From Tritrichomonas musculus (taxonomy: Eukaryota > Parabasalia > Tritrichomonadida > Tritrichomonadidae): 64,000 bases of DNA. Within the stretch, counting starts at the first letter, position 1. Every line of letters starts with the position of its first letter. Positions 22,038 to 29,719 of this stretch are shown here, piece after piece. The notes beneath the pieces are model-generated. The model ran no database searches. It was not told the DNA's origin and was given only the letters and a program-made list of their open reading frames with translations. A program made the translations under genes and the position numbers. The stretch is taken from positions 8,041,501 through 8,105,500 of the forward strand of contig JAPFFF010000004.1 of assembly GCA_039105265.1 (NCBI GenBank), in the 5' to 3' direction.

Positions 22038-22110
22038 CCTTTGTAGCATAGTGGTTATTGCGTGTGCCTCGTAAGCGCAAGGTCGTCGGTTCAAATCCGG
22101 CCAGGGGCAG
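22038..22110 (+). tRNA. tRNA-Thr (anticodon CGT)
   Basis: A complete 73-base cloverleaf. The acceptor arm GCCTTTG pairs with CAGGGGC (with wobble and one T-G), discriminator A. The anticodon stem TGTGC/GCGCA holds loop CTCGTAA, giving anticodon CGT (codon ACG). The T arm GTCGG/CCGGC holds loop TTCAAAT. There is no intron. A run of ten T residues follows one base after the end and should act as the RNA polymerase III terminator. A second threonine tRNA lies 210 bases downstream in the same orientation. Confidence 0.95.
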
Positions 22111-22320
22111 TTTTTTTTTTTAAATTCTTGAAAGAACTAAATATGTCTAATCAAAATATTTTTAGAAGAAAAAACTGAGAGATATTCCAATTAGTTTTTT
22201 AATTTAAAATAAAAGCCATTTTACTTTATTTTAAATTAAAAAATGAAAATTATTAAATTATATTTATAAATTTTCCCAACTTTAAAAATTATTAATAACA
22301 TATGAATTCAAAGAATAGAG

Positions 22321-22393
22321 GCTTCTGTAGCTTAGTGGTTATAGCGTTCGCCTAGTAAGCGGAAGGTCGCGCGTTCGATCCGCGCTAGAAGCA
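22321..22393 (+). tRNA. tRNA-Thr (anticodon AGT)
   Basis: A complete 73-base cloverleaf. Acceptor GCTTCTG pairs with TAGAAGC, discriminator A. The anticodon stem TTCGC/GCGGA carries loop CTAGTAA, giving anticodon AGT, read as inosine-GT for ACT and ACC codons. The T arm is GCGCG/CGCGC with loop TTCGATC. T6 follows directly as terminator. The BTB/phage-tail gene starts 56 bases downstream, so its promoter must lie next to or overlap the tRNA 3' end. Confidence 0.95.
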
Positions 22394-22449
22394 TTTTTTG
22401 GATTTTTAATTTTTTGCCATATTTAATTACCTTTGATTTCTACGCAAAA

Positions 22450-23982
22450 ATGGAGCAGCAAGAAATTCAATTGTCTAATTTTAAATTCCCTCCCACTCAT
22501 TCATTTATCTATCATGGCCAAAAGTATCCGTTCAACTATGGGATTTTCAAACTTGTTTCAAAAACTTTAAATAAAATGGAAAATACCCTTTCTAACAGCA
22601 ACGAGATCCAACTTATTTCAAACGAAAAAGAGCAACCAATAAATCTTAGCGATGAGACAATTACAAATTTTATTCAATTTTGTCAAATGGGGAAATGCAT
22701 AATTAACAAAGAAAATGTGATTCAGTTAAATTATTTATCGCAATTATATGAAGTTGATGAGCTCAATACAGCCACAAATAATTTTATATCACAACATGAA
22801 AAAGATCTCCAAATAGAAATGCTATTATTCTACCAAAATTCATCAAATAAAACCGAAACAATCGAAGAAAATATTTCCAGCAATCTTTTTGATTTTTTCA
22901 GCGAAGAAAAATTTTTTTCTGTTTCAGTTCCTGTTCTTCACCGAATTTTCACAAATTTCACTGAAAAAAATAATTCAAAAAGTGAAGAAGACAATCAAAA
23001 AATGGCAGATTTTTTATTCAAATATTTAGAAAAAAATGGCAAGCCAGCTTCCGTTCTTTTTTCTTTTATCGACTTTTCTAGATTGCCCTCAGAAATGCAA
23101 AGGCAGTTACTGGTGAAAAATTCAGACGAATTTGACTTTCATTTCATCAATCCGTCATTCATGAAATCAACTTACGAAATTTCATGCAAAATGCTACAAA
23201 AAATTCAAATCTTTGAGTCTTTAAAAGACGAAATGAATCAAAAATTTGAACTGCAAAATCAGGAAGCTGGCCAAATAAGAACTGAAATGAATCAAAAAAT
23301 TGAACAACAAAGTCAGGAAGTTGGCCAAATAAGAACAGAAATGAATCAAAAAATTGAACAACAAAGTCAGGAAGCTGGCCAAATAAGAACTGAAATGAAC
23401 CAAAAAATTGAACAACAAAGTCAGGAAGCTGGCCAAATAAGAACTGAAATGAACCAAAAATTTGAGCAGCAGAGCCGGGACATGCAGCAATTGAGAGTGG
23501 AAATTCAGAGCATGAGAGAACAAATGAATAAAGTGAACGCTTCCATTGAAAAGGTGTATCCCGTCGGATCGATCTACATGTCAGTGAAGGACACAGACCC
23601 GGCCAGCCTTTTCGGAGGCAGGTGGGAGAAGTGGGGGCAGGGGCGAGTCCCGGTCGGAGTCAGCGAGAGCGGGACTTTTAGCTCGGTTGAAAGGACTGGC
23701 GGCTCTGAAACCCACCAATTAACAACATCGGAAATTCCGTCTCACGGGGGCCACATTCCTGATAGAAAACATGTTTGGGGTGATAGCGGCGAGGATACTT
23801 ATTACATCAATACTGGTAGTGCATTACAATATAATATAATATGTAAATGCAATAGTAGCAGACCATATGTAATAAGATGCACTAATGAATTAACTCTGCG
23901 TTCGCATCCTGCAGGCGGGAATGGCTCACACAACAATCTGCAGCCATACATAACGTGCTACATGTGGAAAAGAACAGGTTAA
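22450..23982 (+). CDS. BTB-like / coiled-coil / phage tail (gp10-type) C-terminal domain protein
   Basis: The first ATG (22450) gives 510 residues. Residues about 15-125 resemble the BTB-like domain of trichomonad multigene proteins (HSFIYHGQKYPFNY, later QLNYLSQLYEVDEL). About 260-350 is a coiled coil built from 18-residue (54-bp) near-identical repeats, MNQKIEQQSQEAGQIRTE. The C-terminal third begins YPVGSIYMS and LFGGRWEKWGQGRVPVGV and ends LQPYITCYMWKRTG, the pattern of phage tail-collar or baseplate gp10-like domains. DNA encoding the start of that domain (about 23550-23700) is strikingly GC-rich compared with the gene around it, which suggests acquisition from a phage or bacterium. Function is unknown; trimerisation or ligand binding is plausible. 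Confidence 0.8.
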   Translation: MEQQEIQLSNFKFPPTHSFIYHGQKYPFNYGIFKLVSKTLNKMENTLSNSNEIQLISNEKEQPINLSDETITNFIQFCQMGKCIINKENVIQLNYLSQLYEVDELNTATNNFISQHEKDLQIEMLLFYQNSSNKTETIEENISSNLFDFFSEEKFFSVSVPVLHRIFTNFTEKNNSKSEEDNQKMADFLFKYLEKNGKPASVLFSFIDFSRLPSEMQRQLLVKNSDEFDFHFINPSFMKSTYEISCKMLQKIQIFESLKDEMNQKFELQNQEAGQIRTEMNQKIEQQSQEVGQIRTEMNQKIEQQSQEAGQIRTEMNQKIEQQSQEAGQIRTEMNQKFEQQSRDMQQLRVEIQSMREQMNKVNASIEKVYPVGSIYMSVKDTDPASLFGGRWEKWGQGRVPVGVSESGTFSSVERTGGSETHQLTTSEIPSHGGHIPDRKHVWGDSGEDTYYINTGSALQYNIICKCNSSRPYVIRCTNELTLRSHPAGGNGSHNNLQPYITCYMWKRTG

Positions 23983-24623
23983 CATGTGGCTATACGATTG
24001 CTTTTTGGGAGAAATTGAAGCCTCTTTGATATTTTACAATGCTTTAATCTCAGCAAATTAGCGATATGAATCAACTTCTTTTCAATTGTATTTCAAAAAG
24101 CAATTATTTTTAAGATTTTTGTCATTTGCAATCTATCATTTTTATTACTAGAGTTATATTTTCATTACTTAATAAATATTCTTTTCAACAAATTGATACA
24201 ATAAATCACATTTTTAAAAGCATGATGATGAATCCTTTCAACTGAAGGAAAGAATCATCTGTACTTGAAAGAGATTCGTTTAGGAATCCAAAATGGAATG
24301 AACCATTTGCATATTGATTTATCAAAGGAACATATTAAGATTAATCAGAGCATGTGAAGGTCGGAAAATGACTCATTTCCTAATTATATTATTATATAAT
24401 ATTTCACTTTATCTTGTAATTCTATTTTAGAAATAAATTGTCATATTACAATTTACAAAATAAATATAAACTCTTTTTTATTTATTTGAAAATAAATAAA
24501 TAAATTGTTAAGTTTATTTTTTATAGAAATTCAAAAAGTTCAATTTCTTTTTCTTGATAATTATCTTAAGGTTTTATTAATAGAAATTAATTTAAAACAA
24601 AAGATAATATTTATTTAAAAATA
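23983..24623. other. Intergenic, no confident gene
   Basis: About 640 bases. The part around 24220-24390 is less AT-rich than the surroundings but has no intact open frame; it may be a decayed coding fragment. No repeat ends or RNA genes are visible. Confidence 0.3.
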
Positions 24624-25301
24624 TTATATTTGATTTGAGAATTTTTTTTCAAGATATTTAATGAGTTCTGCATTTTGGCTATGAATAGCTGACAACCACA
24701 TGAATGGAGTTAATTCAACTTCCCAGTTTATTCGCATGTAATTGGTGATACTAATCGATCCGAAAAATGCAGTATATTCAACCAAATTGAAGTAAATTTT
24801 CCCAATAATATTCAAGCAGATTCCACTTGGATAATACAAAAAATGATTTGTTTCAAAAGTAGAATTTTTAATATTTTTATCAAACGATATATTTTGCCTG
24901 TTAGCGTAAGCACTAAATTCTTTCACATCATCTTTTCGAATCAGTTCACATAAATGACTGTCATTTTCACCTTCTTCTCGTTTTTCATAGAATTCATTTG
25001 GAACTTCTTCCATCATTTCTTTAACTATGAATTCATCATCATCTATATATGATTTGCTGTTGATATATTTGCTGATGAATTTTTCAGTTAAAAACGGTTT
25101 TATTTCTAGAGTAAAATATTGATCACATCCAATTTGTGAAACAATTGATTCATCAATCGTAATGATTTTTTTCTTGAAAAAGAAATAAGAGAATTCTTTT
25201 ATTTTCTTCGAAAATTTTAAAAATTTGTTAATTTGTAAAATGTTTTTTGATATCTTTTTTGATATGATTGAAAACACGTTGGTGATCATTGCTAATACCA
25301 T
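24624..25301 (-). CDS. DUF3447/ankyrin-family protein, short form
   Basis: This 225-residue protein has the N-terminal part of the large trichomonad ankyrin family (DUF3447). Recognisable parts are LIRKDDVKEFSAYANRQNIS (an ankyrin-like opening), LVEYTAFFGSISITNYM, and LTPFMWLSAIHSQNAELIKYLE. Most relatives continue into several standard ankyrin repeats; this one stops soon after, so it is either a short member or truncated at the 3' end. The N-terminal 50 residues are basic and hydrophobic but do not form a clear signal peptide. It should be a cytosolic protein-interaction module. Another ankyrin fragment lies near 61.7 kb. Confidence 0.65.
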   Translation of the reverse strand: MVLAMITNVFSIISKKISKNILQINKFLKFSKKIKEFSYFFFKKKIITIDESIVSQIGCDQYFTLEIKPFLTEKFISKYINSKSYIDDDEFIVKEMMEEVPNEFYEKREEGENDSHLCELIRKDDVKEFSAYANRQNISFDKNIKNSTFETNHFLYYPSGICLNIIGKIYFNLVEYTAFFGSISITNYMRINWEVELTPFMWLSAIHSQNAELIKYLEKKFSNQI

Positions 25302-25388
25302 TTATTAACTTTAAAAGTAATCTAAATTCGACTCTTGAGTTTTGTAATATATTTAAATGTAATAATATCCAAAATATTTAAATTCGGA

Positions 25389-25458
25389 TGATATGAGAAT
25401 TGAACTCCTTGCATCGTCAAAGCACAAGCTTCTAAATGTAGTCACTCTAGTCGTATAC
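25389..25458 (-). pseudogene. tRNA-like relic (weak)
   Basis: On the minus strand there is a B-box-like GAGTTCAATTC followed by a short acceptor-like end, and upstream CTTTGAC in an anticodon-like loop, as in glutamine tRNAs. The acceptor and D stems do not pair properly and the loop sizes are wrong, so it is at best a decayed tRNA or tRNA-derived repeat. It lies upstream of the DUF3447 gene. Confidence 0.25.
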
Positions 25459-25646
25459 TAATAAATTTTTAAATTAATTTCAAATTATAAAAATCTTTTT
25501 TTATTATTATTAGTTTTAAACATAATTATGTTTATGATTTATTCATGAATTTGATTTTATCTTAAAGTTTCCCATCATAAATCAAAACAAACACCTCCAT
25601 TACCAATATTTAAAGAATGATTGAAAAAGTCAAATTTATAAACGGA

Positions 25647-25655
25647 TTCATTTTT
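25647..25655 (+). promoter_or_regulatory. Initiator-like motif for the radical SAM gene
   Basis: TTCATTTTT lies 24-32 bases before the ATG at 25679 and matches the trichomonad initiator consensus. Confidence 0.3.
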
Positions 25656-25678
25656 CGTTTTAATTGATCAATTTAAAA

Positions 25679-26740
25679 ATGCTACATAACAAATCAAACG
25701 TTTCTGGACTAACAAATTCTCCTCTATTCCGCCTTAAAGATAATGGCAAAATTCAATGTCTTTGCTGTCAACACAAATGTATCATTAAATCAGGTAAACT
25801 TGGCAAATGCCGTGTTCGTGGAAATATAGATGGTAAGCCATATTTTCCTACCTGGGGACAATATACGGTTTCTATTGACCCAATTGAGAAAAAACCGCTT
25901 TATCACTTTCTTCCCGGCACTAATGTGTATTCATATGGAACAGTTGGCTGCAATTTCAGTTGTCAATTCTGCCAAAACTCATTTCTGAGTATGTGGAAGA
26001 GCGACACGACTGATATATCATCTTTAAAAGCAAAAGATGGTCGTTTGCTTAACAGATATACGCCAGAAGATATTGTAAATGAAGCTGCTGAAAGCGGTTG
26101 CTATTCAGTTGCTTCAACATACAATGAACCAACCATTACAAGTGAATTTTCTTACGAAGTATTTAAATTGGCGAAAAAACGAGGACTTCATACAATCTAT
26201 ATTACAAATGGATTTGAAAGCATTGAAACTTTGAACTTTTTGAATGCTTATTTGGACGCAGTAAATATTGACTTGAAATCATTCAATGAAAAATTCTATG
26301 AGAAAGTTTTGGGAGGCACTTTGAAAGGTGTCTGCGAAACAATCAAACGATGCCATTCAAATGGTATTCACACAGAGGTAACAACACTTCTCATACCAAA
26401 CGAAAATGACAGTAATGAAGAGATCAGCGAAGTGGCAAACTTTCTATCTCAATTGGATAAAAAAATGGTTTGGCACGTTTCAGCTTATTTTGATTCATAC
26501 AAATTCGTTGGGAAAGGAAAAACGCCAATCAAAACTTTAGAAAGGGCAGTTGATATTGGCCATAAAGCCGGATTAGAGTATGTCTACATGGGAAATGTAA
26601 ATACAGAAAGTGGAATGAATACGATATGTCCAAATTGTGGGAGAACATTAATTTCAAGAAGATTTTATGATGTTGATTTAAATGGCCTCAAAAAAGGTCA
26701 ATGTGTGTGTGGTGAAGTGATACCAGGACTTTTTATGTAG
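25679..26740 (+). CDS. amrS: Radical SAM enzyme of the AmrS (AmmeMemoRadiSam) / PFL-activase-like family
   Basis: The first ATG gives 353 residues. The radical SAM cluster motif is CNFSCQFC (Cys91, Cys95, Cys98), preceded by IEKKPLYHFLPG, which is characteristic of AmrS-like proteins. An N-terminal cysteine set (Cys27, 30, 34 and 44) and a C-terminal zinc-ribbon-like CPNCG...CVCGEVIPGLF are also typical. The enzyme should bind a [4Fe-4S] cluster and cleave S-adenosylmethionine to start radical chemistry. The target is unknown, although prokaryotic relatives sit with MEMO and AMMECR1 genes. Neither partner is nearby. The family is mainly prokaryotic, so lateral acquisition by an anaerobic ancestor is likely. 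Confidence 0.85.
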   Translation: MLHNKSNVSGLTNSPLFRLKDNGKIQCLCCQHKCIIKSGKLGKCRVRGNIDGKPYFPTWGQYTVSIDPIEKKPLYHFLPGTNVYSYGTVGCNFSCQFCQNSFLSMWKSDTTDISSLKAKDGRLLNRYTPEDIVNEAAESGCYSVASTYNEPTITSEFSYEVFKLAKKRGLHTIYITNGFESIETLNFLNAYLDAVNIDLKSFNEKFYEKVLGGTLKGVCETIKRCHSNGIHTEVTTLLIPNENDSNEEISEVANFLSQLDKKMVWHVSAYFDSYKFVGKGKTPIKTLERAVDIGHKAGLEYVYMGNVNTESGMNTICPNCGRTLISRRFYDVDLNGLKKGQCVCGEVIPGLFM

Positions 26741-27435
26741 ATACACAAAAATCGTGAAAATACAAAGAAATATTTTAATATGTATAAGTATATTTTTTTA
26801 AAATCAGTTTTTTTTTTTATATTTAAAATTTTTTTAACTGGATGGTAAAAAAACTATTCATTCTTTTCATTTTTTTTTTTTAAATCCACAGACCAGCATT
26901 CAATTACATTGCTTATTTTTTAATATCATATTTCTCATTAGATTTATTTATCAGATTTATAACCAACTCAATACAAGTCCTTTCACAGTATTTGCTTGTA
27001 TTGCAAAAACTCATAACATAAACACCTTTCAATTTATATTGGCTAAAAAGACAAAATTCACCTTGATCAGATCTTTAAAGAACAAATAAGATAAACAAGA
27101 CTCATTAAAGAATTAGACTATTATATATTATTATACATGCGAAATTACAAGCGTAATAAATGCTTCCCAAAGTAAGTTACATCATTACTTTTTACCATGG
27201 CTTTATATTATGAAAATCGAATTGCTCTATCAAAAACTTAAAACCAACATTGTGAAATAAAATCAAAAAAAAACAAATGAAACTACAATTGTTAATGCTC
27301 AACTTGTCTGTTTCAATTCTACCATACATAATTTGTTACATTTAAATTCAATTAACAAACTATAATAAGCACTTAAATTTTTTTAAACTTTCAAAAAGAA
27401 ACTTTAATATTCAAATTTATTATTTTTTTTTTTAT
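26741..27435. other. Intergenic, no gene seen
   Basis: About 700 bases between two convergent genes. Composition is AT-rich with several T-runs. There is no supported coding region, repeat or RNA gene. Confidence 0.3.
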
Positions 27436-27870
27436 TTAAGGAAGTTCACTTGCAAAAATGTAAGCCTCACCTTTCTGCTTGAAGTAATCTGGATTAGCCA
27501 ATAATTCTTTTAGTCTAGATGCACTTCCATAACATAATAATCCTGCCCAATATTGTACTCCAGGAGTATTATTATCAATAAAATGACTGAGCCAGACACC
27601 TGCTGCTTGTAAACATTCACTGATTGTGGGATTCCATTTAACTTGGAGTTCTTCTTGCATTTTCCATTGATTGCTCATATTTTTAGCATCAGTTGCAACA
27701 CAACCATTTCCCGGTCCACTGTGAATCAAATATTTGTTTCCTTTGTCTGTTTGAACAACAATGCCAACATGGCCAATGCCTGTTAATTTATCTAGAGTTT
27801 CACCTCCTTTGGCATTCAGTGGCCTTTGGTAATACCATGCTTTTTGGACTTTTTCTTGCAAATATGACAT
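27436..27870 (-). CDS. Small protein with a permuted NlpC/P60 (papain-like) pattern
   Basis: This is a 144-residue protein. The segment GHVGIVVQTDKGNKYLIHSGPGNG (about 32-56) has the histidine strand-turn pattern of NlpC/P60-like and LRAT-like cysteine hydrolases. Cysteines suited to a catalytic role lie downstream, in ISECLQAAG and in WAGLLCYGSASRL. This order (His before Cys) would be the circularly permuted version of the fold. No signal peptide is present. TTCACAATTT lies about 20 bases upstream on the coding strand as an initiator candidate. The fold assignment is inferred from short motifs; it could be an unrelated trichomonad-specific family. Confidence 0.5.
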   Translation of the reverse strand: MSYLQEKVQKAWYYQRPLNAKGGETLDKLTGIGHVGIVVQTDKGNKYLIHSGPGNGCVATDAKNMSNQWKMQEELQVKWNPTISECLQAAGVWLSHFIDNNTPGVQYWAGLLCYGSASRLKELLANPDYFKQKGEAYIFASELP

Positions 27871-27890
27871 TTACTATTTTAAGCCAATTT

Positions 27891-27900
27891 AAATTGTGAA
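27891..27900 (-). promoter_or_regulatory. Initiator-like motif for the papain-fold-like gene
   Basis: The minus strand reads TTCACAATTT, 21-30 bases before the ATG, close to the trichomonad initiator consensus. Confidence 0.3.
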
Positions 27901-28200
27901 GTCAAGTTTTGTTATTAAAATTTAGGTTCTTAATTTTTTTTATTTTTCCAAATGTCCACGTTTTCAAATTTCTTAAAATCTGGAAATTTGGAAAAAAAAG
28001 TTAAGTTCTTAAAATTTATATCTGGTAAATACATGATTGGTTATATGTAACATTTATTCAGCAATTACTATTTTGGATGTGACAAATTTTCATTTTTTTT
28101 TTAATTGAACAAATAAATATAACCATATTTTTCTTAAGTGAATGTTTTGAGATATATAAGCTTATTTATGGATGATTAATGGTCAATTTTTCTTAAGATT
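27901..28200. other. Intergenic, no gene seen
   Basis: AT-rich spacer. No structure or open frame of interest. Confidence 0.25.
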
Positions 28201-28470
28201 ATGATAATTCAGTCCGAACTGCCATCGACATTCAAACCTCGCAATTTTAGCATCTTAACAAGTAACTTCGCAAATTCAGAAGAATTGGTCGAATTCAATG
28301 ACCTTAAAAAAGACAGATTTTTGATGTTTGTTGATTTGGTGATGAATGGAATGATCAAAACAAGAAGTATTACATTAAAGGTTTTCAAAGCGAAGAAAGA
28401 TATTCAAACTTACATATCTCTCTCTCAAAGAACTTTCTTTAAAGACTTCAAAAAATTTAAATCATCATGA
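28201..28470 (+). CDS. Short hypothetical open frame
   Basis: An ATG-started frame of 89 residues, more balanced in composition than the surrounding DNA (segments such as LPSTFKPRNFSILTSNFANS). No domain is recognised and the C terminus is Lys/Phe-rich. It may be a small gene, or the remnant of a larger one, since the next kilobase is a degraded coding region on the other strand. Confidence 0.25.
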   Translation: MIIQSELPSTFKPRNFSILTSNFANSEELVEFNDLKKDRFLMFVDLVMNGMIKTRSITLKVFKAKKDIQTYISLSQRTFFKDFKKFKSS

Positions 28471-28983
28471 TGATTTTAATAGCATGCGTTATTATTGTTT
28501 TCAATATTTTGTTAATTTCTATTTTGATTTCCAAATTATGCTGAAAATAATATTCCGATCTAAGAAAGAAACTTGCAGGAATTACTGAAGACAAATTATT
28601 ACACATTAACAAAGGAGGAAATATTCCTAAATTGTCAATTTTATCAATTTTAATCGAATTCATTGAATTTTCTTTACTTCATTCGAATTTGATCTAAAAC
28701 CACATGTTGTAATAAATCTTCTTCTTTTTTTTCTGGTTTGGTTTATAGAATGGAAAAAACATGCGAAATAGGTTTAAACAAATTCGCCAATCCCATTTTA
28801 GCTGTCAAAGAATTTGAGAGATTCAATGCCTTTTCAATATTATCAGCTATTTATTGAACTGGCTTTTCAAAAAGTGAGGTGAAATCATCACCATATAAAG
28901 CAACATTGAAAAAACAGTTTTTTGGAAGTGAATTAATGAAAAATTTTATACTTTGTGATATTGATTCAATTTCATGTTCTCTA

Positions 28984-29022
28984 GGTACAACTTTTTGAGT
29001 TAATAAAACACTCAAAAAGTTG
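28984..29022. repeat. Perfect hairpin, 15-bp arms
   Basis: TACAACTTTTTGAGT and its reverse complement ACTCAAAAAGTTGTA are separated by nine bases. It sits within the vWA pseudogene and next to a second hairpin. Confidence 0.6.
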
Positions 29023-29046
29023 TAAAACAGAGAACTAAAATAATTG

Positions 29047-29091
29047 AAGTAGCTTTTTGAAAGGTGCAGCCTTTCAAAAAGCTACTTCATT
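29047..29091. repeat. Perfect hairpin, 20-bp arms
   Basis: TGAAGTAGCTTTTTGAAAGG is followed after a five-base loop by its exact reverse complement. It lies about 25 bases from the first hairpin. The arms are intact although the host gene has decayed, which suggests a late insertion or template-switch event. Confidence 0.65.
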
Positions 29092-29325
29092 CATTTTTTT
29101 AAATAAATTGACCATGAATTGTGAACAAATAAAATAAATTCTTCACCTGAATGATCATTGATTTTTTCTATTGATGGAATAAATGAAATAAAATCGCAAT
29201 TGTAACAAAAAGTTGCAATTCAATTCTCACAAAACATTGAATTACCGGTTAAATTTCCTGAATTTCAATTAAATTTGTTAAAGCTGGATCAATTTGATTA
29301 ATTATATATAATGATTTTGAAATTT

Positions 29326-29403
29326 CTATCGAGGTGACCTTCGGGCCGGGGTCAAGCGGAGCACGGTCCGCCCTTTTCGCAAGCCTGCTAAAATCGATTT
29401 TTT
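29326..29403 (+). ncRNA. Candidate small structured RNA (GC-rich island)
   Basis: A compact GC-rich block in AT-rich DNA. ATCGA at 29328-29332 pairs with TCGAT at 29394-29398, closing the molecule. Inside, GGGCCG (29343-29348) can pair with CGGTCC around a loop containing CAAGCGGAGCA. A T6 run right after the closing stem would suit an RNA polymerase III terminator. The GGAGCA/GGTC arrangement faintly recalls SRP RNA helix 8, but I cannot establish homology. It is too short to be a complete SRP RNA. Confidence 0.35.
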
Positions 29404-29633
29404 GAGTTAAAAAAAAGTGCCAAACCTGATAATCGATAGCAGAATAAGAAGATTACGGTTATGAAGTGGAAAAAATAGGCAGATGAATCGAGCTTAAGAC
29501 CTTACTCATTTGCTATTAAAAAATAATTACTTTGTATTAATACAAAACTACTGTAGTATAGTAAAAGAAATAAAAAAAATTTTTTTATTTATAATTTTTT
29601 TTTTTGAAGCTTTCTTTTTTTTTTTCGGGCAAT

Positions 29634-29705
29634 GACATCACCAACTGTTGGCAGCAAGTTGGGACCGACTCTGCATGATTGTTCAAGCAGGAAAAGTGAC
29701 ATCTG
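29634..29705 (+). other. Second GC-rich island with closing inverted repeat
   Basis: GGGCA near 29628 faces TGCCC near 29704, with CCAAC/GTTGG and CTGC/GCAG pairs between. Flanking sequence is homopolymeric T. It could be a structured RNA or a short coding relic (the plus frame reads AASWDRLCMIVQAGK). No decision is possible from sequence alone. Confidence 0.25.
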
Positions 29706-29719
29706 CCCAGGCATCAATT

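Larger units (their letters stand above)
28690..29297 (-). pseudogene. Decayed von Willebrand A / VIT-type protein
   Basis: Minus-strand translation gives pieces typical of trichomonad vWA proteins. The first is FIPSIEKINDHSGEEFIL, equivalent to the strand leading to the metal site. After a disrupted stretch come KFFINSLPKNCFFNVALYG, DDFTSLFEKPV, an in-frame stop, and NIEKALNLSNSLTAKMGLAN. The metal-binding DxSxS loop is not recoverable. Two perfect hairpins (28984-29022 and 29047-29091) interrupt the frame between the two parts. The gene is clearly dead. Confidence 0.6.

Noticed and set aside
22414-22449. Twelve-codon N-terminal extension of the BTB gene from a TTG
   Set aside because: TTG starts are not expected in this lineage; the ATG at 22450 starts right at the conserved domain context and leaves room for a promoter after the tRNA.
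23221-23523. Antisense frame over the coiled-coil repeats
   Set aside because: Mirror of the 54-bp sense repeats; no independent evidence.
29326-29403. Assignment of the GC-rich island as SRP RNA
   Set aside because: Only a faint resemblance to helix 8; far too short and lacking the rest of the S and Alu domains.
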